In this document: piece after piece, positions 1 through 5,690 of the stretch
Layout of the letters: every line of letters begins with the position of its first letter
Position numbering within the stretch: position 1 is the stretch's first letter
Notes under the pieces: generated by a model
The model's database searches: none
Seen by the model: only the letters and a program-made list of their open reading frames with translations
Told to the model about the DNA's origin: nothing
Program-made: the position numbers and the translations under genes
Assembly: GCA_003157945.1 (NCBI GenBank)
Contig: PMFY01000398.1
Coordinates: 681-6,459 of the forward strand
Direction: 5' to 3'
Source: Acidimicrobiaceae bacterium
GTDB taxonomy: Bacteria > Actinomycetota > Acidimicrobiia > Acidimicrobiales > RAAP-2
Length of the DNA: 5,779 nucleotides

Positions 1-776
1 GCCTCGAGGAACCGCCGCAGGCCGTCGAGTCCCGCCGGCACCACCGTGGCCGGGTCGACGCCCTTGCGGGCGCGCCCGAGGGCGGCCGACAACCGGGCGT
101 CGAGCGGGCCGGGGGCGTAGGCCAGGGACACGCCGAAGTGCTCGCGGCTGATCTCCCGGCCGGCGGCGGCCGCGGCGGCGTCGATGACGTCCCGCCCGGC
201 CACGACCTCGTCGGGTGTGCAGGACGACGGGAGCCACCCGTCGGCGAAGCGGCCGCACCGCTCGAGGGCGGCGGGCACCATGCCGCCCGTCCAGAACTCG
301 AGGGGCTCCTGGACCGGGAGGGGCGCCAGGGTGACCTGCTCGAAGGTCCCGACCGCCCCGTCGTGGTCGACGGTCTCCCCCGCCCACAGTCGACGCAGCA
401 CGGGAAACGCCTCGTCCATACGCGGCCCCTTGTCCCGGCCGGGTACCCCCACCGCCCCCGACTCGGGCGCCTGGGCCAGGCCCGGTACGAAGGTGACCAG
501 CAGCCGCCCGGCGGACAGGCGGTCGAGGGTGGCGAGCTGCTTGGCCAGGCGGACCACGTTGCGGCCCGGCAGCAGCATCGTCGTGCCGAGCTTCAGCCGG
601 GGGTTGTGGGCGGCGGCGTAGGCCAGTGCGGCCAGCGGGTCCAGCGTCGGCGCGCTCAGCACCTCCGGCAGCCACAGCGAGTCGAACCCGAGCTCGTCGA
701 GGTCGTCGACCAGCGCGGCGAGGTGCGCCGGATCGCCGTCGAGGGGGCCCGCACCCACCCCGATCCGGACCTTCAT
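1..776 (-). CDS. LLM-class (luciferase-like) F420-dependent-type oxidoreductase, 3' end missing
   Basis: The reading frame starts at ATG 774-776 and stays open through the left edge, giving 258 codons without a stop. The protein begins MKVRIGVGAG. It has the usual LLM landmarks: an early beta-strand then DELGFDSLWLPE (about residues 28-39), KLGTTMLLPGRNVVRLAKQLATLDRLSAGRLLV (about 64-96), and EFWTGG followed by RCGRFADGWLP (about 154-175). Known members are (beta/alpha)8-barrel enzymes that use F420 or FMN to oxidise or reduce small substrates in the cytosol. The substrate cannot be read from the sequence. Family members are usually near 290 residues, so perhaps 30 C-terminal residues lie outside the window. 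Its ATG overlaps the nitroreductase TGA by four bases (ATGA). A GGGGAG at 780-785 lies only 3 nt upstream, so coupled translation is likely. The glycine-rich turn after the RLSAGRLL motif reads VTFVPG rather than the common GVGVG-like form. Confidence 0.9.
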   Translation of the reverse strand, partial: MKVRIGVGAGPLDGDPAHLAALVDDLDELGFDSLWLPEVLSAPTLDPLAALAYAAAHNPRLKLGTTMLLPGRNVVRLAKQLATLDRLSAGRLLVTFVPGLAQAPESGAVGVPGRDKGPRMDEAFPVLRRLWAGETVDHDGAVGTFEQVTLAPLPVQEPLEFWTGGMVPAALERCGRFADGWLPSSCTPDEVVAGRDVIDAAAAAAGREISREHFGVSLAYAPGPLDARLSAALGRARKGVDPATVVPAGLDGLRRFLE

Positions 777-1465
777 CCGCTCCCCAGGGGTGGGCCGTCG
801 AACCGGTCCACGGTGGCGAACTCCTCGACCGGGGCCCGGCGCAGCCGGGTGGGCTGGTGCACCGGGTGGCCCAGGGCGAGCACGCCGGCCACCACCACGG
901 TGTCGGGCACGCCCAGCAGGTCCTTGACGGTCGCCTCGTCGCGCACGACCATCGTCGTCATCACCCCGGCCAGGCCCTCGCCCCGGGCGGCCAGGAGGAT
1001 GCTCCAGGCGAACGGGTAGATCGAGGCCCCACCCACCAGGGTGTAGCGGTCGAGGTCCCGGTCGACGGTGGCCAGCCGCTCGAGGTCGGCGAGGAGCACC
1101 AGCATGACCGGCACCTCGTCGAGGTGCTCGGCGAAGCCACCCGGGCCGACGGCGGCCGCGGCGGCGAACTCGTCCGCACCGGCCACGGCCCGGCGTTCGA
1201 GCTCGCGGTCGGTGACCGCGGCCCACGGCGTGAGGCCCGCCGACACCTGGGCCAGGTACTCGTACCAGCCCGGCAGGTAGGCGTCGCGCAGGGCCCGGCG
1301 GAGGGCAGGGTCCTGCACCACCACCACGCGCCAGGCCTGACGGTTGCCCCCGTTGGGCGCGAACCGGGCCGTGTCGAGCAGTCGACGGACCGTGGCGTCG
1401 TCCACCGTCGCGTCGGTGAACTCCCGCACGGCGCCGGTGGTGCGCAAGGCCTCGATCAGGTCCAC
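773..1465 (-). CDS. Nitroreductase-family flavoprotein
   Basis: This is a 230-residue protein, a normal length for the nitroreductase superfamily. Those enzymes bind FMN as dimers and reduce nitro groups, quinones, enones or related substrates with NAD(P)H. Visible landmarks are TGAVREFTDATV (10-21), then ARFAPNGGNRQAWRVVVV (33-50), matching the FMN-binding APSxxNxQPW region, then GGASIYPFAWSILLAARGEGLAGVMTT (145-171) and the closing VLALGHP (195-201). The N-terminal motif is TTGAVREF instead of the commoner RRSxRxF. I recognise this variant from actinobacterial members but cannot name a substrate. The open frame extends further upstream to 1702, inside the peroxiredoxin gene. I chose GTG 1463-1465 because AGGAGG lies 9 nt before it and the family homology begins there. 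It sits 13 nt after the peroxiredoxin stop and overlaps the next gene by 4 nt, so all three are probably one transcript. Confidence 0.92.
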   Translation of the reverse strand: MDLIEALRTTGAVREFTDATVDDATVRRLLDTARFAPNGGNRQAWRVVVVQDPALRRALRDAYLPGWYEYLAQVSAGLTPWAAVTDRELERRAVAGADEFAAAAAVGPGGFAEHLDEVPVMLVLLADLERLATVDRDLDRYTLVGGASIYPFAWSILLAARGEGLAGVMTTMVVRDEATVKDLLGVPDTVVVAGVLALGHPVHQPTRLRRAPVEEFATVDRFDGPPLGSG

Positions 1466-1474
1466 GGCCGGTCG

Positions 1475-1480
1475 CCTCCT
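1475..1480 (-). promoter_or_regulatory. Ribosome binding site AGGAGG for the nitroreductase, fused to the peroxiredoxin stop
   Basis: Read on the minus strand, the sequence is TAGGAGG followed by 9 nt and GTG. The TAG is the peroxiredoxin stop (1479-1481) and shares two bases with a consensus Shine-Dalgarno. This fixes the nitroreductase start at 1465 and rejects the longer open frame. The arrangement favours reinitiation by ribosomes that finish the peroxiredoxin. Confidence 0.85.
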
Positions 1481-1961
1481 AGAGGTGCTCGAGAACGGCG
1501 TCGGCGGCACTGACGGTGAGCCCGCCGCCCGGCTCGACGAACAGCTGGGTGACCACACCGTCCTCCAACACCATGGCATAGCGCTGCGAGCGGGTGCCGA
1601 GGCCGAAGCCGCTGCCGTCCATCTCCAGCCCCACGGCCGCGGTGAACTCGCCGTTGCCGTCGGCCAGCAGCTCGACGGCGTCTCCGACGTTCTGCGACTC
1701 ACCCCAGGCGGCCATGACGAAGGGGTCGTTGACCGAGATGCAGGCCACCGTGTCCACGCCCTTGGCGGCGAGTTCGTCGTGGCGGATCACGAAACTCGGC
1801 AGGTGGTAGTCCGAGCACGTCGGCGTGAACGCGCCGGGCACGGCGAAGAGGACCACCTTGCCGGAACCGAGGACGTCCGCGGTCTGCACGTGGGTGGGGG
1901 ACCCGTCCCGGTCGGTCATGACCTGGATGTCCGGGATGGTGTCGCCGACGGCGATGCTCAT
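1479..1961 (-). CDS. Peroxiredoxin, Prx5 / type II Prx class
   Basis: The product is a 160-residue thiol peroxidase of the Prx5 (atypical) class, which reduces H2O2 and organic hydroperoxides in the cytosol. The active-site motif PGAFTPTCS spans residues 42-50, with peroxidatic Cys49 and Thr46. The conserved arginine is Arg127 in the RYAMVLEDG stretch. CISVNDPFVMAAW (74-86) and the C-terminal SAADAVLEHL are also typical. A second cysteine, Cys74, lies 25 residues after Cys49. That matches the Cys51/Cys76 spacing of plant PrxII and Cys47/Cys72 of human PRDX5. The human resolving Cys151 has no counterpart, and no glutaredoxin domain is fused. Recycling could use Cys74 or an outside thiol, which is inference. 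The ATG at 1959-1961 is supported by CAGGAG 8 nt upstream. It is the first gene after a 134-bp gap and probably heads a unit with the nitroreductase and an LLM oxidoreductase. Confidence 0.95.
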   Translation of the reverse strand: MSIAVGDTIPDIQVMTDRDGSPTHVQTADVLGSGKVVLFAVPGAFTPTCSDYHLPSFVIRHDELAAKGVDTVACISVNDPFVMAAWGESQNVGDAVELLADGNGEFTAAVGLEMDGSGFGLGTRSQRYAMVLEDGVVTQLFVEPGGGLTVSAADAVLEHL

Positions 1962-1969
1962 AACTCACA

Positions 1970-1975
1970 CTCCTG
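1970..1975 (-). promoter_or_regulatory. Ribosome binding site (CAGGAG) of the peroxiredoxin gene
   Basis: CAGGAG on the minus strand ends 8 nt before the ATG at 1959-1961, which is good spacing. It supports that start. Confidence 0.75.
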
Positions 1976-2036
1976 AGGATCGGACCCCGCGGACGGAGGT
2001 CTCGGAGGGCCGCTCCGGTCCGGCGGCCATGCGTGC

Positions 2037-2065
2037 AGCATACGGTTCGCCGCCGGCCGGCGAAC
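2037..2065 (-). promoter_or_regulatory. Possible promoter for the peroxiredoxin unit
   Basis: On the minus strand, TATGCT (2037-2042) resembles a -10 box. Seventeen bases upstream is GTTCGC (2060-2065), a poor match to TTGACA. Transcription from here would leave a leader of roughly 70 nt before the peroxiredoxin ATG. The -35 position and the spacer fall inside the 2044-2066 inverted repeat, so a repressor or activator could bind there. The gap is the only one large enough for a promoter inside the window. The call rests on a single decent -10 hexamer in a GC-rich background and is weak. Confidence 0.3.
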
Positions 2066-2066
2066 C
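2044..2066 (-). terminator. Perfect 9-bp inverted repeat after nhaA: terminator-like hairpin or operator
   Basis: The arms are GGTTCGCCG (2044-2052) and CGGCGAACC (2058-2066), fully complementary, with a 5-nt loop CCGGC. The repeat begins 29 nt past the nhaA stop, a natural place for transcription to end, and the stem is GC-rich. No U-tract follows on the minus strand (the next bases are TATGCTGC), so it is not a canonical intrinsic terminator. Actinobacteria often use hairpins without U-tracts. The same repeat overlies the candidate promoter of the peroxiredoxin gene and could equally be a regulator site. The inverted repeat is certain; its role is not. Confidence 0.45.
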
Positions 2067-2095
2067 TGCGCCACGCCCCCGGCGGTCCGGCACCG

Positions 2096-3319
2096 TCACC
2101 ACGGGATCGGCGGCTCGTCGCCCTCGTCGGATGGGTGCGGCTCCGGGCCGGTGGCGCCGGGTCCGGACCAGACGAGGACGGCCGCGCCGACGGCGAAGGC
2201 CACGGCGGAGCCGGCGAACAGTCCGAGCTCGGCGGCCGACACCAGTCGGGGCCGGTCGACGAAGGCCAGCTCGGCGATGAGCAGGGGGACGGTGAAGCCG
2301 ATGCCGGCGACCGCCGCACCCCCCACCAGGTGTCGCCAGCGCACGGGCCCGGGCAGGCGTCCGAGACCGGCCCGGACCACCACGAGGCAGGCCAGGGTGA
2401 TCCCTCCGATCTTGCCGACCACACGCGCCATGGCCACCCCGGCGAACACGGCGGTGGCGCCGGAGCCGGCCAGCATCTGGGAATGGAACGTGATCCCGGC
2501 GTTGGCCACGGCGAACACCGGCAGGACGACGAACGCCGACCACGGGGCCACCCGGCGCTCGAGCCGCTCGGCCGGCTCCCGTCCCGACGGGTCGGGGCGG
2601 GCGGGTACCAGCAGGCCGGCCACCACACCGGCCAGCGCCGGCTCCACGCCCCCGGCGGCCAGCAGCACCCACAGCACCACGCCGGCGGCCAGCACCACGG
2701 CCGTGGTGAGTCGGACCGTCCGACGGAGCAGCACGAGACCCACGGCCAGCACCGCCGCACCGACCAGGGCCGGCACCGAGGTCCGCGACGAGTAGAAGAC
2801 GGCGAGCACCACCACCGAACCGATGTCGTCCGCCACCGCCAACGTCAGCAGGAAGACCCGCAGTCCGGCCGGCACCCGCCGTCCGAGCAGGGCCAGCGCG
2901 CCGAGGGCGAAGGCGATGTCGGTGGCCATCGGGATGCCCCAGCCCGGGGCACCCGGTCCCCCGTGGTTGACCAGGGCGTAGACGAGGCCGGAGCCCAGCA
3001 TGCCGCCGAGGGCACCGGCCACCGGCACCACGGCGGTGCGTCCGTCGGCGAGGTCGCCATGGCGACGCTCCCGGCCGATCTCCAGGCCGACGACGAGGAA
3101 GAAGACGGCCATCAGTCCGCTGTTGACCCAGTTGCGGACCGTCGTGAGACCGGCGAAGGCCGGATGACCCAGGCGGGTCGGGCGCAGCCAGACCGAGTCG
3201 TAGGTGTGGGCCCAGGAGCCGTTGGCCCAGACGAGGGCCACGCCGACGGCGACGACGAGGATCCACGCGGCGGCCAGGTCGGAGTGCAGGATGCGGCGGA
3301 GCCGGGGGGTAGTGGCCAA
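2096..3319 (-). CDS. nhaA: Na+/H+ antiporter, NhaA family
   Basis: This 407-residue membrane protein matches NhaA over its full length. NhaA exchanges cytosolic Na+ (or Li+) for external protons across the inner membrane for pH and sodium homeostasis. Key stretches are VFFLVVGLEIGRE (72-84; Glu80 and Arg83 correspond to E. coli Glu78 and Arg81), ATDIAFALGAL (132-142; Asp134 = Asp133), LAVADDIGSVVVLAVFY (160-176; Asp164/Asp165 = the ion-binding Asp163/Asp164 pair), LPVFAVANAGITF (266-278), and Lys303 in ARVVGKIGGI (= Lys300). About twelve hydrophobic segments run from residue 15 to about 385, followed by a short hydrophilic tail. The position of E. coli His225, a pH-response residue, is Glu226 here (GGVEPALAG). 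The start is TTG 3317-3319: an in-frame TGA, the previous gene's stop, lies only 6 nt before it, and family homology (LRRILHSDLAAAWIL) begins within a few residues. No clear ribosome binding site is visible, so translation is probably coupled to the upstream LLM gene. Confidence 0.96.
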   Translation of the reverse strand: MATTPRLRRILHSDLAAAWILVVAVGVALVWANGSWAHTYDSVWLRPTRLGHPAFAGLTTVRNWVNSGLMAVFFLVVGLEIGRERRHGDLADGRTAVVPVAGALGGMLGSGLVYALVNHGGPGAPGWGIPMATDIAFALGALALLGRRVPAGLRVFLLTLAVADDIGSVVVLAVFYSSRTSVPALVGAAVLAVGLVLLRRTVRLTTAVVLAAGVVLWVLLAAGGVEPALAGVVAGLLVPARPDPSGREPAERLERRVAPWSAFVVLPVFAVANAGITFHSQMLAGSGATAVFAGVAMARVVGKIGGITLACLVVVRAGLGRLPGPVRWRHLVGGAAVAGIGFTVPLLIAELAFVDRPRLVSAAELGLFAGSAVAFAVGAAVLVWSGPGATGPEPHPSDEGDEPPIPW

Positions 3320-3325
3320 CGCCGG

Positions 3326-4249
3326 TCAGGCCCCGGCGACCGCGGCCAGCACCGAGTCCGCGAACCGGTCGATCGCCGCTCGTTGGGCGGCCCGGGTCTC
3401 CCCCGGCAGGGAGACGGCCACCCAGTCGACACCGACGGCGGCCAGCTCCTCGATCGACGCCACCACCCGGGCCTCGTCGACGGGGCGGTCCCCCATGGCG
3501 AGCCCCTCGGGGATGAAGCACACCGTGAGCGGTGCCGTCCGGCCGACGGACCCGGCGTGGGCGCGTGCGTAGTCGAGGGCGGCGGCCAGGTCGTCGACCG
3601 AGCGCATCGGGGCGGTGTGCGTCCGTCCGGCCCCGGCGGCCGGGACGGGGAACGGGCACCACCCGTCGGCGGACTCGACGGCGCGGCGGATCGCCCGTCG
3701 GCTGTTGCCACCGATCCACAGCGGTGGCCGCGGGCGCTGCACCGGCCGCGGCAGCATCGTGTTGCCCGATGCGCGGAAGCCGCGTCCCTCCATGGTCACG
3801 CTGTCGCCGGACCAGGCCGCCTCCATGGCCGCCAGCGCCTCGTCCATCCGGTCGTTGCGGTCGTCGAAGGGCACCCCGAGCGCTTCGAACTCCGGCTCCA
3901 GGTAGCCGGCACCCAGGCCGACCAGCATCCGGCCACCGCTCAGCACGTCCAGCGTGGCGATGCCCTTGGCGGCCAGGAACGGGTTCCGGTAGGCGACGAT
4001 GAACAGGTTGGTGTGCAGCAGGATCGTCGAGGTGGCCGCGGCGGCGAAGGACAGAGCCACCAGCGGGTCGAGGGCGTGGTGGCCCCCGTGGGCCAACCAG
4101 CCGTCCCCCGGGAAGGGATGGTCGGTGGTGTAGACGGCACCGAATCCCGCATCCTCGGCGGCGTGGGCCAGTTCGCCGATGGCCCCGGGGGCGAGGAACT
4201 CGTCGCCCCGGTCGACGCGGTGGGTCGGCAGGCCGTAGGAGACACGCAC
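3326..4249 (-). CDS. LLM-class F420-dependent-type oxidoreductase
   Basis: A complete 307-residue luciferase-like TIM-barrel oxidoreductase, expected in the cytosol with F420 (or FMN) as cofactor. Landmarks are MRVSYGLPTH at the N-terminus, LAHAAEDAGFGAVYTTDHPFP (27-47), NPFLAAKGIATLDVLSGGRMLVGLGAGYLEPEFEALGVPFDDRNDRMDEAL (89-139), RPVQRPRPPLWIGGNSRRAIRRAVESADGWCPF (168-200), and a closing strand VGVDWVAVSLPG. The RxxRMDEAL and PPLWIGGxSxxAxRRA patterns resemble the actinobacterial subfamily annotated TIGR03619, an assignment I could not test. It differs clearly in sequence from the truncated LLM gene at the left edge, so it is a paralogue of another subgroup and not a recent duplicate. It starts at GTG 4247-4249, 3 nt after the thioesterase stop and without a visible Shine-Dalgarno, and ends 6 nt before nhaA. 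The substrate is unknown; the thioesterase neighbour hints at acyl or acyl-CoA chemistry. Confidence 0.93.
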   Translation of the reverse strand: MRVSYGLPTHRVDRGDEFLAPGAIGELAHAAEDAGFGAVYTTDHPFPGDGWLAHGGHHALDPLVALSFAAAATSTILLHTNLFIVAYRNPFLAAKGIATLDVLSGGRMLVGLGAGYLEPEFEALGVPFDDRNDRMDEALAAMEAAWSGDSVTMEGRGFRASGNTMLPRPVQRPRPPLWIGGNSRRAIRRAVESADGWCPFPVPAAGAGRTHTAPMRSVDDLAAALDYARAHAGSVGRTAPLTVCFIPEGLAMGDRPVDEARVVASIEELAAVGVDWVAVSLPGETRAAQRAAIDRFADSVLAAVAGA

Positions 4250-4252
4250 CGG

Positions 4253-4693
4253 TCAGCCAGCCGGTCCGACGAGTCCGGCCAGGAACGCCGGCATCCGCGC
4301 GGGCCGGCCCCTCCCGTCGACCGCCCCGTGGACGGTGACCGCGGTGGCCCGGGCCCGGCCCTCGACGGTCAGGAGGTACCCCACCTGGAACGTCGTCCGC
4401 GTGAGGTCGCCGACCACCACGTGCACGGCGACGAGATCGTCGAAGCGGAGCGGCTGCCGGTGGCGCACGTAGAGCTCGAGCACGGCGAAGTCGACCCCGT
4501 CATCGCCCGCCCGCACGTCCTCGTAGGGAAAGCCGGCGTCCCGCAGCATCGCCGCCCGGGCCTCCTCGAGATAGGCCGGATAGGTGCCGTGGTGGATGAT
4601 GCCCATGGCGTCTGTCTCCGCGAACCGCGTGCGCAGGTGATGAACGAACCGGTACGCCGTCGGGTCGAGCGACGGCGTGAGGGAGAGGCGCAC
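4253..4693 (-). CDS. Acyl-CoA thioesterase, 4HBT / YbgC-like hot-dog fold
   Basis: The product is 146 residues, typical of single-domain hot-dog thioesterases that hydrolyse acyl-CoA to free acid and CoA. The signature RFAETDAMGIIHHGTYPAYLEEAR (23-46) fits the 4-hydroxybenzoyl-CoA thioesterase/YbgC group. Asp28 is the expected catalytic acid, and His35, seven residues on, matches the YbgC Asp18/His25 pair. The later strands LELYVRHRQPLRFDDLVAVHVVV (72-94) and TTFQVGYLLTVEGRARATAVTVHGAVDGRGRPARMP (100-135) complete the fold. The start is GTG 4691-4693, 10 nt after the stop of the upstream gene, with no good ribosome binding site. About 14 residues precede the usual family beginning (YRFVHHLRTRF), but no better start codon is seen there. 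The acyl group it acts on cannot be told. It lies in the same run as the LLM oxidoreductase and the lipocalin-like protein. Confidence 0.93.
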   Translation of the reverse strand: MRLSLTPSLDPTAYRFVHHLRTRFAETDAMGIIHHGTYPAYLEEARAAMLRDAGFPYEDVRAGDDGVDFAVLELYVRHRQPLRFDDLVAVHVVVGDLTRTTFQVGYLLTVEGRARATAVTVHGAVDGRGRPARMPAFLAGLVGPAG

Positions 4694-4703
4694 GGCACCG
4701 ACG

Positions 4704-5690
4704 CTACCGGTCCGCCACGGCTGCGGCGGGCTGGTTCCACTCGATCCAGCCCGCCCCGGATCGGCCGTCGTCGACGCTCAGCAGCACCTGCGCCCGGGGG
4801 AACCGGCTCACCCGGCCGTCGTCGGCCGTCAGCACCAGGGGGCCGAAGGCGACCGGTTCGATGGTCACGTCGAGGCCGTCCGGCTCGAGTCGGGCCCGGG
4901 CGACCGAGGGGAACCCGTCGGCATCGCACTCCTCCGTGACGTCGAGCCCGGTGAGGGTGACCACCACACCCGCGGGGTGCTGCACGTACCCGAGGGCGGT
5001 CCGCATCCCGGGGATGCGGATATCGGCCCCGTGCAGCCGCGTGCCGTCGTCGAGCCTCCCGGCGAACCAGCACCAGCCGAAGGCCCACCAGTCGCGCACG
5101 CCCCAGGAGTGATCGCGCTGGCCCTGGCCGCGCACGGCGATCCGCTCGTCGCCGATGCGGAGCTCCCCCTCCACCCGGCACGGGATCTCGTAACGGGTGG
5201 TGACGTCGTAGTGGTACGGCACCCCGTCGGTCCGCCAGGCCAGGTCGACGGTGAGCTCGGTGGGGGTCCCGGCGTCCGACGGGTGGTAGGAGGCGGCCGG
5301 GTCGGTCTCGATCACCGCCGGGGCGGTGGCCCGCACCGACAGCTGCTCGAGCGGCACGTCCACCGACCAGGCCAGGTCGTGGCCGCCCGACCGCACCGCC
5401 GTCTCGTCGCCCCGTGGCGGTGGCAGGTCGTAGGCGACGGAGGCGACCATCGGCCGCCCCGGCCCCACCACCATGGTCGTCCACCAGCTGACCCCCAGGT
5501 TGGGGTAGAGGCCGATCCGGACGTACGCTCCGACGCTCCCGTCGTCGGCCACCACGTCGAGGTAGACCGACTCGTTCCAGAGCGGCTCGGCATCGGGGGC
5601 GTGGCGCCCCTCGTCGGCGGGGTCGACCCGGTGACCCTGGCCGTCCACCTCCCCGGCGGTGCGATCCGTGGCCTCACCCTGCGACGACAT
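4704..5690 (-). CDS. AttH/CrtC-like lipocalin-fold protein of unknown function
   Basis: A 328-residue protein that resembles actinobacterial proteins annotated as AttH-like or hydroxyneurosporene synthase (CrtC)-like, now split into DUF7065 and DUF7064 domains. The domain names come from memory and were not searched. Residues 1-20 are polar and likely disordered. RVDPADEGRHAPDAEPLWNESVYLDVV (21-47) and GAYVRIGLYPNLGVSWWTTMVVGPGRP (54-80) form the N-terminal part. The hallmark RGQGQRDHSWGVRDWWAFGWCWFAGRLDDGTRLHG (187-221) opens the C-terminal beta-barrel. There is no signal peptide or membrane segment, so it should be cytosolic. CrtC hydrates carotenoid double bonds, but no carotenoid genes are present here, so that activity should not be assumed; a hydrophobic ligand is a reasonable inference. 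ATG 5688-5690 follows a strong GGGGAGGAG. It appears to lead the operon with the thioesterase, LLM oxidoreductase and nhaA. The frame is open upstream to the window edge, but without another start codon. Confidence 0.82.
   Translation of the reverse strand: MSSQGEATDRTAGEVDGQGHRVDPADEGRHAPDAEPLWNESVYLDVVADDGSVGAYVRIGLYPNLGVSWWTTMVVGPGRPMVASVAYDLPPPRGDETAVRSGGHDLAWSVDVPLEQLSVRATAPAVIETDPAASYHPSDAGTPTELTVDLAWRTDGVPYHYDVTTRYEIPCRVEGELRIGDERIAVRGQGQRDHSWGVRDWWAFGWCWFAGRLDDGTRLHGADIRIPGMRTALGYVQHPAGVVVTLTGLDVTEECDADGFPSVARARLEPDGLDVTIEPVAFGPLVLTADDGRVSRFPRAQVLLSVDDGRSGAGWIEWNQPAAAVADR

Noticed and set aside
626..1513. Plus-strand open frames of up to 295 codons opposite the nitroreductase and left LLM gene
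   Set aside because: Low-complexity shadow translations with no motif; the minus-strand genes explain the region.
1466..1702. N-terminal extension of the nitroreductase (79 codons) into the peroxiredoxin gene
   Set aside because: The extension is a Ser/Arg/Trp-rich shadow of the peroxiredoxin. The GTG at 1465 has AGGAGG at good spacing and matches the family start.
2008..2028. Second inverted repeat in the intergenic gap (GGCCGC ... GCGGCC, 9-nt loop)
   Set aside because: A six-base all-GC stem is expected by chance at this base composition and has no positional support.
1965..3719. A 584-codon minus-strand open frame overlapping nhaA and the LLM gene
   Set aside because: It is an alternate frame of the clear nhaA and LLM genes, with an Arg/Gly/Pro-rich composition and no recognisable domain.
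2033..4939. A 968-codon plus-strand open frame antisense to nhaA, the LLM gene, the thioesterase and part of the AttH-like gene
   Set aside because: The translation is a Gly/Arg/His/Asp/Gln-rich low-complexity string without any fold motif, as expected opposite GC-rich genes that rarely show stops in the shadow frame. It crosses four well-recognised minus-strand genes.
4704..5690. Calling the AttH/CrtC-like gene a carotenoid 1,2-hydratase (crtC)
   Set aside because: Only the lipocalin-type fold is supported. No carotenoid pathway genes are in the window, and the wider family is mostly of unknown function.
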